The position numbers and the translations under genes are program-made. 63,399 nt of DNA, taken from NCBI GenBank assembly GCA_964499575.1, contig CAZCLK010000007.1:1-63399 (forward strand), in the 5' to 3' direction. The notes below the pieces were generated by a model. The model saw only the letters and a program-made list of their open reading frames with translations, searched no databases and was not told where the DNA came from. Of this stretch, positions 46,306-55,246 are shown one piece after another (within the stretch, counting starts at the first letter, position 1; the number at the start of each line of letters is the position of its first letter). The stretch is from JAAYCT01 sp964499575 (GTDB lineage: Bacteria; Bacillota; Clostridia; Saccharofermentanales; Saccharofermentanaceae).

Positions 46306-46318
46306 AGACCATCCTCCT

Positions 46319-46915
46319 CTACTCTTGCGAGTTGTCCCCGTCTTTAAAGGTGATTTGATTCTCCTTCTCCGACATTTCATTAATTATGGCCAGGGAATGA
46401 ACCCGAATGCCCATATCGCGGATCAGTGCTCCGCCTTCTTGAAATCCCTTCTCGATCACAATCCCGGCGCCCGCGATCTTTGCGCCCGACTGACCGACGA
46501 TATCGATCAAGCCCTGCAAAGCACAGCCTTTGGCCAGGAAATCATCAATCAGGAGAACGACGTCATCTTTGTCCAAATAGCGCTTACTGACCCGAATAAC
46601 ATAATCCGTGCCCTTTGTAAACGAATGAACGGAAGAAACATACGTATCGGTGTCCAAATTGCGGGAGGTCGTTTTCCGCGCGAAAATCACCGGCACCCCG
46701 AGGTATAGTGCCGTACTTAAGGCCGGTGCGATACCGGAACTCTCGATCGTCAGGATTTTGGTGACACCCTCCGCGGAGAACGCCCCGGCAAAGGCTTTGC
46801 CGATCTCCTTCATGATCTGCGGATCGATTTGATGATTCAGGAAACTGTCGACCTTGAGAATGTCAGTCCCGATGATTCTGCCCTCGGAAATGATCCTGTT
46901 TTTCAATAAATCCAT
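46319..46915 (-). CDS. xpt: xanthine phosphoribosyltransferase
   Basis: Xpt (198 aa) converts xanthine and PRPP to XMP. The PRPP-binding motif VVLLIDDFLAKGCALQGLI is near 120-138, and NHQIDPQIM and FARKTTSRNL match the B. subtilis-type enzyme. First gene of the xpt-BMP-ATPase-permease operon. In Bacillus, xpt is controlled by a guanine riboswitch; here the leader is only about 44 nt and has none. Confidence 0.94.
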   Translation of the reverse strand: MDLLKNRIISEGRIIGTDILKVDSFLNHQIDPQIMKEIGKAFAGAFSAEGVTKILTIESSGIAPALSTALYLGVPVIFARKTTSRNLDTDTYVSSVHSFTKGTDYVIRVSKRYLDKDDVVLLIDDFLAKGCALQGLIDIVGQSGAKIAGAGIVIEKGFQEGGALIRDMGIRVHSLAIINEMSEKENQITFKDGDNSQE

Positions 46916-46965
46916 GAGAACCTCATTCAGTTCATTTGTTCCCGTATCTTCGAAAACATACTGCT

Positions 46966-46993
46966 ATTATATGCCAACAAAGGCAAGAATCAA
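46966..46993 (-). promoter_or_regulatory. promoter of the xpt operon
   Basis: TTGATT (-35, 46988-46993), a 16-bp spacer and a perfect TATAAT (-10, 46966-46971) on the minus strand. The start near 46959 gives a leader of about 44 nt without riboswitch structure. Confidence 0.6.
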
Positions 46994-47054
46994 ACATCCG
47001 AACCCGAAAGAAATTCATAAATTCAATTGATTTATAGATATGAATTCGTCCGGA

Positions 47055-47762
47055 TCAACTTTCTTGCTGAAGGCCTTCCACGACCTCAGCCTCAAGCCTT
47101 CCGATATCCGTAAGGGTGATGCTTCTGCCGTCATAATCGATCATTCCGTCCCTTTTCATCAGGATCAACTCTCTCGAAAAGGAAGGTCTCGGCATGGCGA
47201 GCAGTTTGGCGATGACCTCTTTGGAGACGGGCAGACGAACCGTATCGCCGTCCGCTGAGGCACCGGACTTTTCGGCACGAAGTTCAAGCAAATAATAAGC
47301 GATCTTCTGACGAATGCTCTTCTGGGAAAGAAGAGCGATGCGCTTATTTTGCTCACGGACGCGGTCCGAAAGGATGCGGAAGAAGTTATTTTTCACGACC
47401 GGGCTTTTCTCGATGAGCGCGCTGAGCGTCTCTTTATTGATGAAAAGCACTTCGGCCAGCGACATGGCCTCCAGCGTAAATGTATATACGTTCGAGCTCC
47501 CGAAAATCAAATCCTCCCCGAAGAAATCCCCGGGCTTCAGCAGTGAAATCGTCGCGAAATCGCCGCCGGATGTATATTTCTGTGTGGCGATGCGGCCCTT
47601 TTCGATGATGCCGATACTGGAACACAGGTCGCCTTCCGCGGCGACAATCTCTCCTTTTGCAAAGGTTTTGAGCCGCGTCAGGAAGCAATATTCCTGAAAC
47701 GTCGCCCGTTCGAGACCGGCGAACAAACTGGTTTTTGAAAGCGCTTCACATGCCCGGATCAT
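47055..47762 (-). CDS. Crp/Fnr-family transcriptional regulator
   Basis: A 235-aa regulator. Residues 10-125 form the cyclic-nucleotide-binding-like beta-roll (GEIVAAEGDLCSSIGIIEKGRIA, LKPGDFFGEDLIFG). A dimer helix follows and the C-terminal winged HTH reads PVSKEVIAKLLAMPRPSFSREL (about 180-200). There is no Cys cluster as in Fnr. The ATG at 47762 has AAGGAGG six bases upstream, within the end of nagA, so it is translated with the PHP-nagA genes and may regulate amino-sugar use. Effector unknown. Confidence 0.88.
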   Translation of the reverse strand: MIRACEALSKTSLFAGLERATFQEYCFLTRLKTFAKGEIVAAEGDLCSSIGIIEKGRIATQKYTSGGDFATISLLKPGDFFGEDLIFGSSNVYTFTLEAMSLAEVLFINKETLSALIEKSPVVKNNFFRILSDRVREQNKRIALLSQKSIRQKIAYYLLELRAEKSGASADGDTVRLPVSKEVIAKLLAMPRPSFSRELILMKRDGMIDYDGRSITLTDIGRLEAEVVEGLQQES

Positions 47763-47772
47763 TCGGCCTCCT

Positions 47773-48915
47773 TCATACGGCAACACGATGAACGATCCGT
47801 CCCCGGACCATGGTCATGACCACGTTCATTTCGGCATCCACCGCGACGAGATCCGCAAGTTTACCTCGCCCGATGCTTCCGGTCAGGTGATCAATCTGAA
47901 GCCTCCTTGCCGGGTTGACGGTCGCGGAGCGGATGACGCGGTCGTAGGGTATCCCGTACCGCAAAAGATTTCTGATCTCCTCGATGACGGATGTCACGGA
48001 GCCGGCCAGGCGTCCGTTGGCGTAAGACGTTCTCTTGTCATAAACGAGGACCTTTTTGCCGCCCAGCGCGTATTCCCCGTCGGGCATGCCCGACGCTCTC
48101 ATCGAGTCGCTGACGATGATCGTCCGGTCGCGGCCGAGAAGCCTGAACGCCATGCGAATGATCGAAGGATGAAGATGAATCCCGTCACAGATCAGCTCCG
48201 CCGTTACGCTGTCATCATCGAAAACCGCCATCACGGCACCCGGGCTTCTGTGATTGATCGGGGTCATCGCATTGAAAAGATGCGAGGCGTGTGAAAGCCC
48301 GTGCCGGATCGCTTCCGTAACGGTCGCGTAATCGGCGCTTGAATGAGAGGCGGAGACGGTGCATATCTTTGAAGCATCTTCGATAAAATCCATTGCGGAA
48401 GGCTTTTCGGGCGCAATATCGACGATCCGGATTACATTCGGGAAAGACTCGTTCAGTCGCTTGAAATACTTGATATCCGGATCCATGATGTATTTTTCGT
48501 TCTGAACCCCGCATTTATCCGCAGATAAAAAAGGACCTTCCAGATGAATTCCGTGAATCTCCGCTCCGGGCACACCCTTTTCCATGCTGTCGGAAATGTT
48601 GCGAATGATGTGCTCAAGCTCGAGGCAGGAGGTCGTCATCGTCGTCGGACAGAAGCGCGTTACGCCCTGTGTCGCCAAATGTCCCGATATGGTCCGGATC
48701 GATTCGGGCGTGCCGTCACACACGTCCGCTCCGGCTGCGCCGTGGATGTGGATATCGATGAAGCCCGGAAGGATCGTGCAACCGCGCAAATCGACGCATT
48801 CCTCTTTTGTTCTATCTCCGGAGCAGGGCCCGACGATCCGTTCTCCGTCCACGCGCAGATCCGATTCGGTGAGACGGAAGTTTTCGTCGCATATCAGAGC
48901 GTTTGCCAGTATCAT
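47773..48915 (-). CDS. nagA: N-acetylglucosamine-6-phosphate deacetylase
   Basis: NagA (380 aa) deacetylates GlcNAc-6-P in amino-sugar recycling. The amidohydrolase metal and substrate motifs GFIDIHIHGAAGAD (about 54), IHLEGPFLS (about 125), HASHLFNAMTPINHRSPG (about 213) and CDGIHLHP are clear; VSDSMRASGMPDGEY gives the catalytic Asp. nagB is absent here. It follows the PHP gene by 10 bases and precedes the Crp/Fnr gene by 10. Its product glucosamine-6-P is what GlmS makes, so it can feed glmM. Confidence 0.94.
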   Translation of the reverse strand: MILANALICDENFRLTESDLRVDGERIVGPCSGDRTKEECVDLRGCTILPGFIDIHIHGAAGADVCDGTPESIRTISGHLATQGVTRFCPTTMTTSCLELEHIIRNISDSMEKGVPGAEIHGIHLEGPFLSADKCGVQNEKYIMDPDIKYFKRLNESFPNVIRIVDIAPEKPSAMDFIEDASKICTVSASHSSADYATVTEAIRHGLSHASHLFNAMTPINHRSPGAVMAVFDDDSVTAELICDGIHLHPSIIRMAFRLLGRDRTIIVSDSMRASGMPDGEYALGGKKVLVYDKRTSYANGRLAGSVTSVIEEIRNLLRYGIPYDRVIRSATVNPARRLQIDHLTGSIGRGKLADLVAVDAEMNVVMTMVRGRIVHRVAV

Positions 48916-48925
48916 CGGATTTGCC

Positions 48926-49690
48926 TCATTTCTTTGTCCCGATCCGCTCCGAACCGATCAGTTGAGAAACCGTTACTGTACGCAGCATGCCGATCATATC
49001 GCTGTCGGATTGAGGCCTTCGGTTTAGGATCAGCCCGCCTCCGGGCAAAACCGCACTGTCATGCGAGTCAGAGCCGGATGTCATCAGAAGGCGGTGTTTG
49101 GACGCGTACCGGTACGCCTTTACGTCCTGCTCCTTCGATTCGTTTCTGCTGTTGATGACCTCAACGGCGTCCACACTTCGGGGAAACAGCCGAAGCGTTT
49201 CGATGTAAGAGGCTTCCCGGAAAGGATGCGCATGCACCACAAACGCTCCGTCCGCCCGGACCCTCGCCAAATAATCTTCCACGCCCCACTCCAAAACATC
49301 CGGATGATTTAAAAGCCAGGTTTTATCCAGTCCGTACGTTAAGAACTCCGTTCCGTAATACCCGTATTCCCACCCCAGAAATACATCCAATCCGATTCTC
49401 TGCCCTTCATCGAATGCATTCTCATACCCTCTGCAAAACAGCCGGACCCGCTCCTGCCAGGGAAAATGCGGAGGTATCGCCGTGTTGCCGTTGAAAAAAT
49501 GATCCGTCACGATGATGCCGGAATAGCCGAGTTTCTTGTAAAACTGCGCCATTTGACGGCCGGACGCGCGGGCACATTTGCTGGCCTCCGATGTATGCAT
49601 ATGCGTCTCCAAGGCATAGCCGCGCTTCAGCGTATCCTTGAGTTTGAGTTCACGCCCGGTCCTTTTGAGGTCAAAAAGTCTCTTCAGCAT
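48926..49690 (-). CDS. PHP-domain phosphoesterase
   Basis: A 254-aa PHP-family metallo-phosphoesterase. The metal ligands appear as ETHMHTSEAS near 28, VTDHFF near 60, FLGWEYG near 104, VHAHPFRE near 152 and SGSDSHD near 206. Relatives hydrolyse phosphate esters such as histidinol-phosphate or 3',5'-nucleotide diphosphates, but substrate cannot be chosen here. First gene of the PHP-nagA-crp run. Confidence 0.82.
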   Translation of the reverse strand: MLKRLFDLKRTGRELKLKDTLKRGYALETHMHTSEASKCARASGRQMAQFYKKLGYSGIIVTDHFFNGNTAIPPHFPWQERVRLFCRGYENAFDEGQRIGLDVFLGWEYGYYGTEFLTYGLDKTWLLNHPDVLEWGVEDYLARVRADGAFVVHAHPFREASYIETLRLFPRSVDAVEVINSRNESKEQDVKAYRYASKHRLLMTSGSDSHDSAVLPGGGLILNRRPQSDSDMIGMLRTVTVSQLIGSERIGTKK

Positions 49691-49807
49691 CTCGATCTCC
49701 GCTTCTTTTCTTCATTGTATCTTTTGAGGAAAGCCAAAGTCAAACATCCGGCGGCTTCCACGAACGGTTTTTTTCGATCGTCGCCTTATGAGTGCGGCAT
49801 CGGCATA

Positions 49808-51211
49808 TCAATCAATGACCTTATGCCTGTACCATTTGTTTCCGCGAAGTCGAAGGAAAAAGATCAAACCCCGCACGCCCCATTCGGCCTCCATCGCAAA
49901 CCACACTCCCGGAACGCCGAGTCCCGCGGTAACCCCCAGGATATAACCGAGTACGACGCGAAAAAGCCACATGGAGAGCATGGACATGACGGAAGTATAA
50001 CGTGCGTCACCGGCGGCCCTCAGGGCGGCCGGCAGAAGAAAACTGACCGCCCAGAGCAGGAACTGCGCCGTCGTATTGATGAGTGTAATCCGAAGAATAT
50101 CTCCGACGATTTCCTCATCCGGCTTGAAAATAGAGACGATATCGCGCATGAACGGCAGGATCAGCGCGGCCATCAACAGGATGGCTATAGAAGTAAGGAT
50201 GGAGAAAGATCGGATCGCTTTTCTCGCCTGATCGACGTCGCGATTGCCGATGCATTGCCCGACCACCGTGATGATCGCAAGCGTCAGCGTATTCGCAGGG
50301 ATCATAAAGAGCGAAGTGACCGAGCCGGTAATGGCATTGGTAGCGATCGCCAGAGTGCCCATACTCACGATAAATGTTTGCGTAAGCAGTTTTCCTCCGT
50401 TGAAAAACATCTGCTCCGCGGCAAACGGGAATCCGAGCGCCAGCGCGCGTTTGAGCATCGGCAGGTCCAGCCGGAAAATTCCGGATAACTTGAGTCGATA
50501 CGTATTTTTTTTGCGGACGAGGAAGAAAACCGACAGTACGGCGGCAACAAGCCGGGCACAGATCAGCGAGATGACCATCCCGACGATGCCCAGCGAAAAA
50601 ACATTGATGAGAATGACGTTCAGAACGACATAAATGCCGTTCATCGTCATGGTAAGAACCAGCGAGGAACGTGTCTCGCCCACCCCGCGAAGCGACGCGC
50701 AGACCGCCTCCATCATTCCGAAAAAAACATAGGACGACGCGCTTCCGATCAGGTAGATCCGTGCGTTATCGAGTACTTCGCGCTCCGCCGTGCCGAACAG
50801 CCAGCGCAGGATGGCGGGCGCCGACACGATGACGGCAACTGCGATCGAAAAAGCGATCAGCAGGACGGCGGTCACGGAGCCCGAAACGGCTCGGGGCACA
50901 TCACTGTCTTTACCCCGCCCTTTATACTGGGCAACGATCACCGTTCCGCCGGTCGCGACCGCGATGAAGATATTCAGAAGAAACGCGTTGACGGAATCGA
51001 CCATATTGACCGCGCTGACGGCCTCAAGTCCCGTCGAACTGATCATCGACGTGTTGAAAAGATTTGTACAGACAATGAAGGTCTGGTCAATCAGAAGCGG
51101 GATGATCAATGCGATAATCTGACGGTAATCCATTGTACCGCCCGAAAAATGCCGGGTCAGGAACCGGTCCGCGCGATGTTTCGCGGAGAATCCTTCCTTT
51201 AAGTGATGCAA
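49808..51211 (-). CDS. MATE-family efflux transporter
   Basis: A 467-aa transporter with twelve hydrophobic segments of the MATE fold; FNTSMISSTGLEAVSAVNMVDS and ATGGTVIVAQYKGRG match NorM-like clostridial MATE proteins. The start is a TTG at 51211 with GGAGG eight bases upstream, giving the expected HLKEGF...DYRQIIALI N-terminus; the ATG at 51133 would cut this. The longer frame runs into the divergent gene. Substrate unknown (drugs or metabolites exchanged for Na+ or H+). Confidence 0.88.
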   Translation of the reverse strand: MHHLKEGFSAKHRADRFLTRHFSGGTMDYRQIIALIIPLLIDQTFIVCTNLFNTSMISSTGLEAVSAVNMVDSVNAFLLNIFIAVATGGTVIVAQYKGRGKDSDVPRAVSGSVTAVLLIAFSIAVAVIVSAPAILRWLFGTAEREVLDNARIYLIGSASSYVFFGMMEAVCASLRGVGETRSSLVLTMTMNGIYVVLNVILINVFSLGIVGMVISLICARLVAAVLSVFFLVRKKNTYRLKLSGIFRLDLPMLKRALALGFPFAAEQMFFNGGKLLTQTFIVSMGTLAIATNAITGSVTSLFMIPANTLTLAIITVVGQCIGNRDVDQARKAIRSFSILTSIAILLMAALILPFMRDIVSIFKPDEEIVGDILRITLINTTAQFLLWAVSFLLPAALRAAGDARYTSVMSMLSMWLFRVVLGYILGVTAGLGVPGVWFAMEAEWGVRGLIFFLRLRGNKWYRHKVID

Positions 51212-51263
51212 TTCTCGAGCCTCCGTCCGCTTTTGTCGTTTCCAGTCTACCAGATTATCATGG

Positions 51264-51269
51264 TATAAT
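51264..51269 (+). promoter_or_regulatory. -10 element for the AmmeMemoRadiSam genes
   Basis: TATAAT lies 44 bases before the ATG in a divergent gap with the MATE gene. No clear -35 is seen. Confidence 0.4.
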
Positions 51270-51313
51270 GAACACGGAACCGTTGTGCTTTGCGATAGAA
51301 AGAGGTGGTAATC

Positions 51314-52708
51314 ATGCCGCTGTCTGCCGTCTATGCCGTTCCCCATCCCCCGCTTCTGATCCCGGATATCGGACGCGGTGAGGAACAGAACATCAAGGAC
51401 ACATTTATGTCCATGGAACGTGTCGGCCGTGAAGTCGCCGACATCGCCCCCGAGACGATCATTGTCATCTCCCCCCACGCACCGTATATGAACGATCGCT
51501 TCGTAATTTCCGCCGACAATACTCTCTACGGCGATATGCGGCGGTTTCGCGCGTCCGGAGTATCGGTCCGCAAGAACATCGACATCGAACTATCCGCACG
51601 GATTTATACCGAAGCACTGCGCAAGACGGTCCCGGTTCTCCTTTATGAAGAAGACGATATTTTTGTCGACCACGGCGCGCTGGTCCCGCTTTATTTTATT
51701 GAGAAATATTATCGCGACTATAAGTTGATCCTGATCTCTCTATCCGGCCTTTCCGCGGATAACCACTATACGCTCGGGAAATGTATCGCCAAGGCCGCAT
51801 CGGCCTCGGCCGGCAAGGTGGTCCTGATCGCCAGCGGCGACCTTTCGCACCGGTTGACCGCGGACGGTCCGTACGGATTTGCGGAAGAAGGCCCGGTTTT
51901 CGATCGAAAAATCACGGAACTTTTAAAAGACGGGCGTCTCGAAGAGATCCGGACGATTGATCCGGAGCTTTCCGAAGCGGCCGGAGAATGCGGGCTTCGG
52001 TCTCTGATCATCATGACCGGCGCCCTTTCCGGGCAGGATTACACTTCCGATTTCCTGTCCTACGAAGGACCGTTCGGCGTCGGCTACGCGATTTGCAGTT
52101 TCCACCTGGCGGATTACGAGGCCGATAACCCACCGGACCCGGCTCATCAAAACGACGCCGATATATTAAAGACAGAACCGGTTTCTGACGAAGCAGTATC
52201 CGACCCGTATGTCGCCCTCGCGAGAAAAACGCTTGAAGAATATGTCCGGACCGGCCGAATCATCCCGGTTCCGGACGGTCTTCCGAACGAGATGTACAAG
52301 ACCCGTGCGGGTGTTTTCGTTTCGCTCAAGAAGAACGGTCAACTTCGCGGATGTATCGGAACCATCTCCGCCGCGACCGACTCCGTCGCGCGGGAAATTA
52401 TCCGAAACGCCGTCGAGTCCGGTACCGACGATCCGCGTTTCGACCCGGTGGAGGCATACGAACTTCCCGAACTCGAGTACAGCGTCGATGTTCTGGGTCC
52501 CGCGGAACCGGTCATTGACAGATCCGTTCTTGATCCGGTACGTTACGGCGTGATCGTATCGAGCCGCGGCCGGCGCGGACTTCTCCTACCGAATCTGGAC
52601 GGAGTGGACACGGTTGAATTTCAATTATCCATCGCTCTTTCAAAGGCCGGCATCCCGTCGGACGCCGACTATTCGATCGAACGTTTCGAGGTCATCCGCC
52701 ACAAATGA
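51314..52708 (+). CDS. AmmeMemoRadiSam system protein B-A fusion (Memo + AMMECR1)
   Basis: A 464-aa fusion. The N-terminal half is a Memo-like LigB/extradiol-dioxygenase fold: YAVPHPPLLIPDIG at 8, VISPHAPYMNDRF near 53, VDHGALVPLYF near 117 and ASGDLSHRL near 175 hold the His/Asp metal-site candidates. The C-terminal half (about 295-464) is AMMECR1, with the signature QLRGCIGTI near 340 and GTDDPRFDP. These proteins are separate in many genomes. The ATG at 51314 has GAGGTG seven bases upstream. Its stop overlaps the radical SAM gene by ATGA. Biochemical role unknown; the sequence shows no transport or regulatory domain. Confidence 0.9.
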   Translation: MPLSAVYAVPHPPLLIPDIGRGEEQNIKDTFMSMERVGREVADIAPETIIVISPHAPYMNDRFVISADNTLYGDMRRFRASGVSVRKNIDIELSARIYTEALRKTVPVLLYEEDDIFVDHGALVPLYFIEKYYRDYKLILISLSGLSADNHYTLGKCIAKAASASAGKVVLIASGDLSHRLTADGPYGFAEEGPVFDRKITELLKDGRLEEIRTIDPELSEAAGECGLRSLIIMTGALSGQDYTSDFLSYEGPFGVGYAICSFHLADYEADNPPDPAHQNDADILKTEPVSDEAVSDPYVALARKTLEEYVRTGRIIPVPDGLPNEMYKTRAGVFVSLKKNGQLRGCIGTISAATDSVAREIIRNAVESGTDDPRFDPVEAYELPELEYSVDVLGPAEPVIDRSVLDPVRYGVIVSSRGRRGLLLPNLDGVDTVEFQLSIALSKAGIPSDADYSIERFEVIRHK

Positions 52709-53523
52709 ACGCAATCTGTCCGATATGCCCCCATAGCTGCTCGCTTTCACCGGGGCAGACCGGTTTGTGCCGCGCCCGTCAAAACATCGACGGGGAGATC
52801 CGCTGTATCAACTACGGAAAAATCACCTCCATCGCGCTCGATCCGATCGAAAAGAAGCCGCTCAACTGTTTTTATCCGGGCAGCCGGATCCTCTCCGTCG
52901 GCAGTTTCGGCTGTAATTTGCGTTGTCCTTTCTGCCAGAACTATGAAATATCCATGGCGGACCGGGAATCGTCCTACACCAGTTACTACTCACCCGAATC
53001 TCTTGTCGGGACGGCCATCCGGACCCGCCCCGACGGCAATATCGGAATCGCGTTCACATATAACGAGCCGTTGATCGGTTACGAATACGTCACCGACACC
53101 GCCCGGCTCGCCCGCGAAAACGGGTTGGAAACGGTACTGGTGACGAACGGGTTCATCAATGAGGCCCCGCTCCTTGAGCTTTTGCCGTTAATCACCGCCC
53201 TGAATATCGATCTGAAGTCCTTTTCGCAGAGCTTCTACGCGCGCATCGGCGGCGATTTGGAAACGGTCAAACGAAATATCGGAATCGCCTGCCGGCTTTC
53301 CCACGTCGAGGTCACGACGCTGATTATCCCGGGCGAGAACGATTCGGAGGACGAAATGCGCGCGATGTCCTCATGGCTCGCCGGAATCGATCCGGATATC
53401 CCCTATCACATCACCCGGTTCTATCCGAGATACAAAATGTCCGACCGGAGCCGGACAAACGAAGATATCATCGAAAGGCTCTCAAAAATAGCCTCCGAGA
53501 CACTTCACAGGGTCTTCTGCTGA
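52705..53523 (+). CDS. AmmeMemoRadiSam system radical SAM enzyme
   Basis: A 272-aa radical SAM protein. The cluster motif is GCNLRCPFCQNYE (CxxxCxxC) near residue 73. An extra N-terminal Cys set, CPICPHSCSL with GLCRAR, suggests an auxiliary cluster or zinc site. FTYNEPLIGYEY and the HITRFYPRYKM segment match the PflA-like AmmeMemoRadiSam subgroup. Coupled by ATGA to the Memo-AMMECR1 gene, so the two proteins probably act in sequence or together. Product unknown. Confidence 0.9.
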   Translation: MNAICPICPHSCSLSPGQTGLCRARQNIDGEIRCINYGKITSIALDPIEKKPLNCFYPGSRILSVGSFGCNLRCPFCQNYEISMADRESSYTSYYSPESLVGTAIRTRPDGNIGIAFTYNEPLIGYEYVTDTARLARENGLETVLVTNGFINEAPLLELLPLITALNIDLKSFSQSFYARIGGDLETVKRNIGIACRLSHVEVTTLIIPGENDSEDEMRAMSSWLAGIDPDIPYHITRFYPRYKMSDRSRTNEDIIERLSKIASETLHRVFC

Positions 53524-53561
53524 TTTTCACGCTTTATTCCGGCAATTTCCGGGTAGACAAA

Positions 53562-53990
53562 TTACATCGTTTTGTCGGCAAGAAACGCCATACCCTCCAC
53601 ATTTGAAAAGCCGCCCTTTTCGTAAAAAGTGATCGCCGGATTGTCCCGTTCGGTCATCAATGTGATCGCCCCGAGATCATTATTGCATACGTGCCTTCTG
53701 ACGACATCTATCAAAGCGTTCCCGTAACCTTTGCGCTGCATACTCGGAATGACGAAAAACTCCTCGATCGAAAGACGGTTGAATTGACTGCCGACGATCT
53801 CCCGGCAGAATACGGCGCCGACAAAAAGATCATTTTCGTAAGCGCAGAAGCCGATCGAACGGGGCGTTTTGAACAGATCCTCAAGGTACTCGCGTGCCCG
53901 CTCAAATGTCCATGGTTCATTCTCATATGCCGCGACAAAACCCGTGGCACATTCATCGATATGCCGCTGTTCCAATATTTCGTATCGCAT
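53562..53990 (-). CDS. GNAT-family N-acetyltransferase
   Basis: A 142-aa protein with the GNAT fold; the acetyl-CoA loop reads VIPSMQRKGYGNALI (about 87-101), and FYEKGGFSNVEGMAF near the C-terminus is typical. Substrate unknown. AAGGGGG precedes the ATG. It is convergent with the radical SAM gene and stands alone. Confidence 0.8.
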   Translation of the reverse strand: MRYEILEQRHIDECATGFVAAYENEPWTFERAREYLEDLFKTPRSIGFCAYENDLFVGAVFCREIVGSQFNRLSIEEFFVIPSMQRKGYGNALIDVVRRHVCNNDLGAITLMTERDNPAITFYEKGGFSNVEGMAFLADKTM

Positions 53991-54044
53991 ATAATCCCCC
54001 TTGAAACCAACCGCCGACAGGATTTTATCAGCCCGATTAAACCA

Positions 54045-54608
54045 TTATAAAATGTTTTTATGGTTTTGAGTATCCCCCACAGGTATCCGGATGATGTCCG
54101 GATCGGTAAAATAATCCGTCTCATCATGACTCTGCGTCGAAAACTCCGAGATGATCGCTCCGTCCGGACCTGCCTGAAACCAGTGCAGAGTGTTCGGCAT
54201 TAACGTGTATTGATCGCCGGGCTTGAGAACGATCTCATGCCAAACAGTAAAATACTCTTCCCTGCCCTTTGGTGCGATGGCCTTCGGATGCCCGGTCGCC
54301 TCACCCTCGACGTACAGATACACTTCGCCGTAGCGACACCGGAAAGTCTCTTCTTTTCCGGGGCTCCCCGGCATCGGCGGATGGCGGTGCTCCGGGCAGG
54401 TCTGATGCGCGAAAAGCACCATCTCTTTGGCGCAGCAACGCTCGGTGTTGACGTAAACGAGGATCTGAAGCCCGATGGACTCCCATTGCCCCAGCGCATA
54501 TTCGGCGATCTCAAGATTTTCTTTTTCCTGTTCGGTCACCGCGATGCAAGCCTTGTCGAGCATGGCCCAAACGCGTCCCTCAATATCTTTTCTCATTGAA
54601 TCCGTCAT
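54045..54608 (-). CDS. D-lyxose isomerase-like cupin sugar isomerase
   Basis: A 187-aa cupin. Metal ligands are visible in CPEHRHPPMP (two His), the Glu of GKEETFRCRYGEVYLYVEG and the His of PNTLHWFQAG. The layout resembles D-lyxose ketol-isomerase (YdaE/Z5688 type), which interconverts D-lyxose and D-xylulose. No sugar kinase or transporter is adjacent, so the physiological sugar is open. The ATG at 54608 has GGAG nine bases upstream; the longer frame lacks a site. Confidence 0.75.
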   Translation of the reverse strand: MTDSMRKDIEGRVWAMLDKACIAVTEQEKENLEIAEYALGQWESIGLQILVYVNTERCCAKEMVLFAHQTCPEHRHPPMPGSPGKEETFRCRYGEVYLYVEGEATGHPKAIAPKGREEYFTVWHEIVLKPGDQYTLMPNTLHWFQAGPDGAIISEFSTQSHDETDYFTDPDIIRIPVGDTQNHKNIL

Positions 54609-54698
54609 ATCGTCAGACTCCTCTCTCGTAAAAGGAACGACAGGTTTCATGTAATCAATTAAATGGTAACATAGTTGATTGTCGGACAGGAAAATATA

Positions 54699-55136
54699 TC
54701 AGGACCCTTTTGAAACACGTATCAACTTGATCACGTTCATCACGATTTGAATGACAAACATAATTGCAACCACAAGTAAAAAATCAGCCACTCCCGGAAA
54801 ACTTATCACCACTATTATGATGATCAGTAAGACGATGGAATACATAACGATCGAAGCGATGGTGCCGGCTTTCTGTTTTGCGGTAGCAGAGATTTTTTTA
54901 GGCTCGATCGCATCGGAATCAGGTAGTTCACGCGCAGGATCATTCGGGGTGACCGTGGCGGAATTCGCGAACTGCTCTTTTTCTTCCTCTTCGGCGACGA
55001 TATGAGAAGGCATACTCCTGGCATCCCGGTAATTTACCTTACTCGAGCAGTTCGTGCATGTACCGCTTTTGGTCTTACTGTCCAACTGCATATCGTTGCC
55101 GCAACCCGGGCACTTGATCGTGATAAAGTCATCCAT
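54699..55136 (-). CDS. zinc-ribbon membrane protein of unknown function
   Basis: A 145-aa protein: an N-terminal zinc ribbon CPGCGNDM...CTNCSSK (residues 9-30), an acidic Pro-rich linker, and two hydrophobic segments (about 92-112 and 115-135) at the C-terminus. It resembles small zinc-ribbon/TM proteins of clostridia with no assigned role. GGGGAG precedes the ATG. It is a single-gene unit. Confidence 0.7.
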   Translation of the reverse strand: MDDFITIKCPGCGNDMQLDSKTKSGTCTNCSSKVNYRDARSMPSHIVAEEEEKEQFANSATVTPNDPARELPDSDAIEPKKISATAKQKAGTIASIVMYSIVLLIIIIVVISFPGVADFLLVVAIMFVIQIVMNVIKLIRVSKGS

Positions 55137-55246
55137 TGTGATTCTCCCCTAAAACGACATACATATTCTTTATGCCATTCGCATTTGTCATGACACATCT
55201 ATTATTTATATTGTCAGTCGATGATATAGTCAACCGATCGTTTAAA

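Noticed and set aside
46916..47054. guanine riboswitch upstream of xpt
   Set aside because: Only a short leader follows the promoter and no aptamer core is recognisable.
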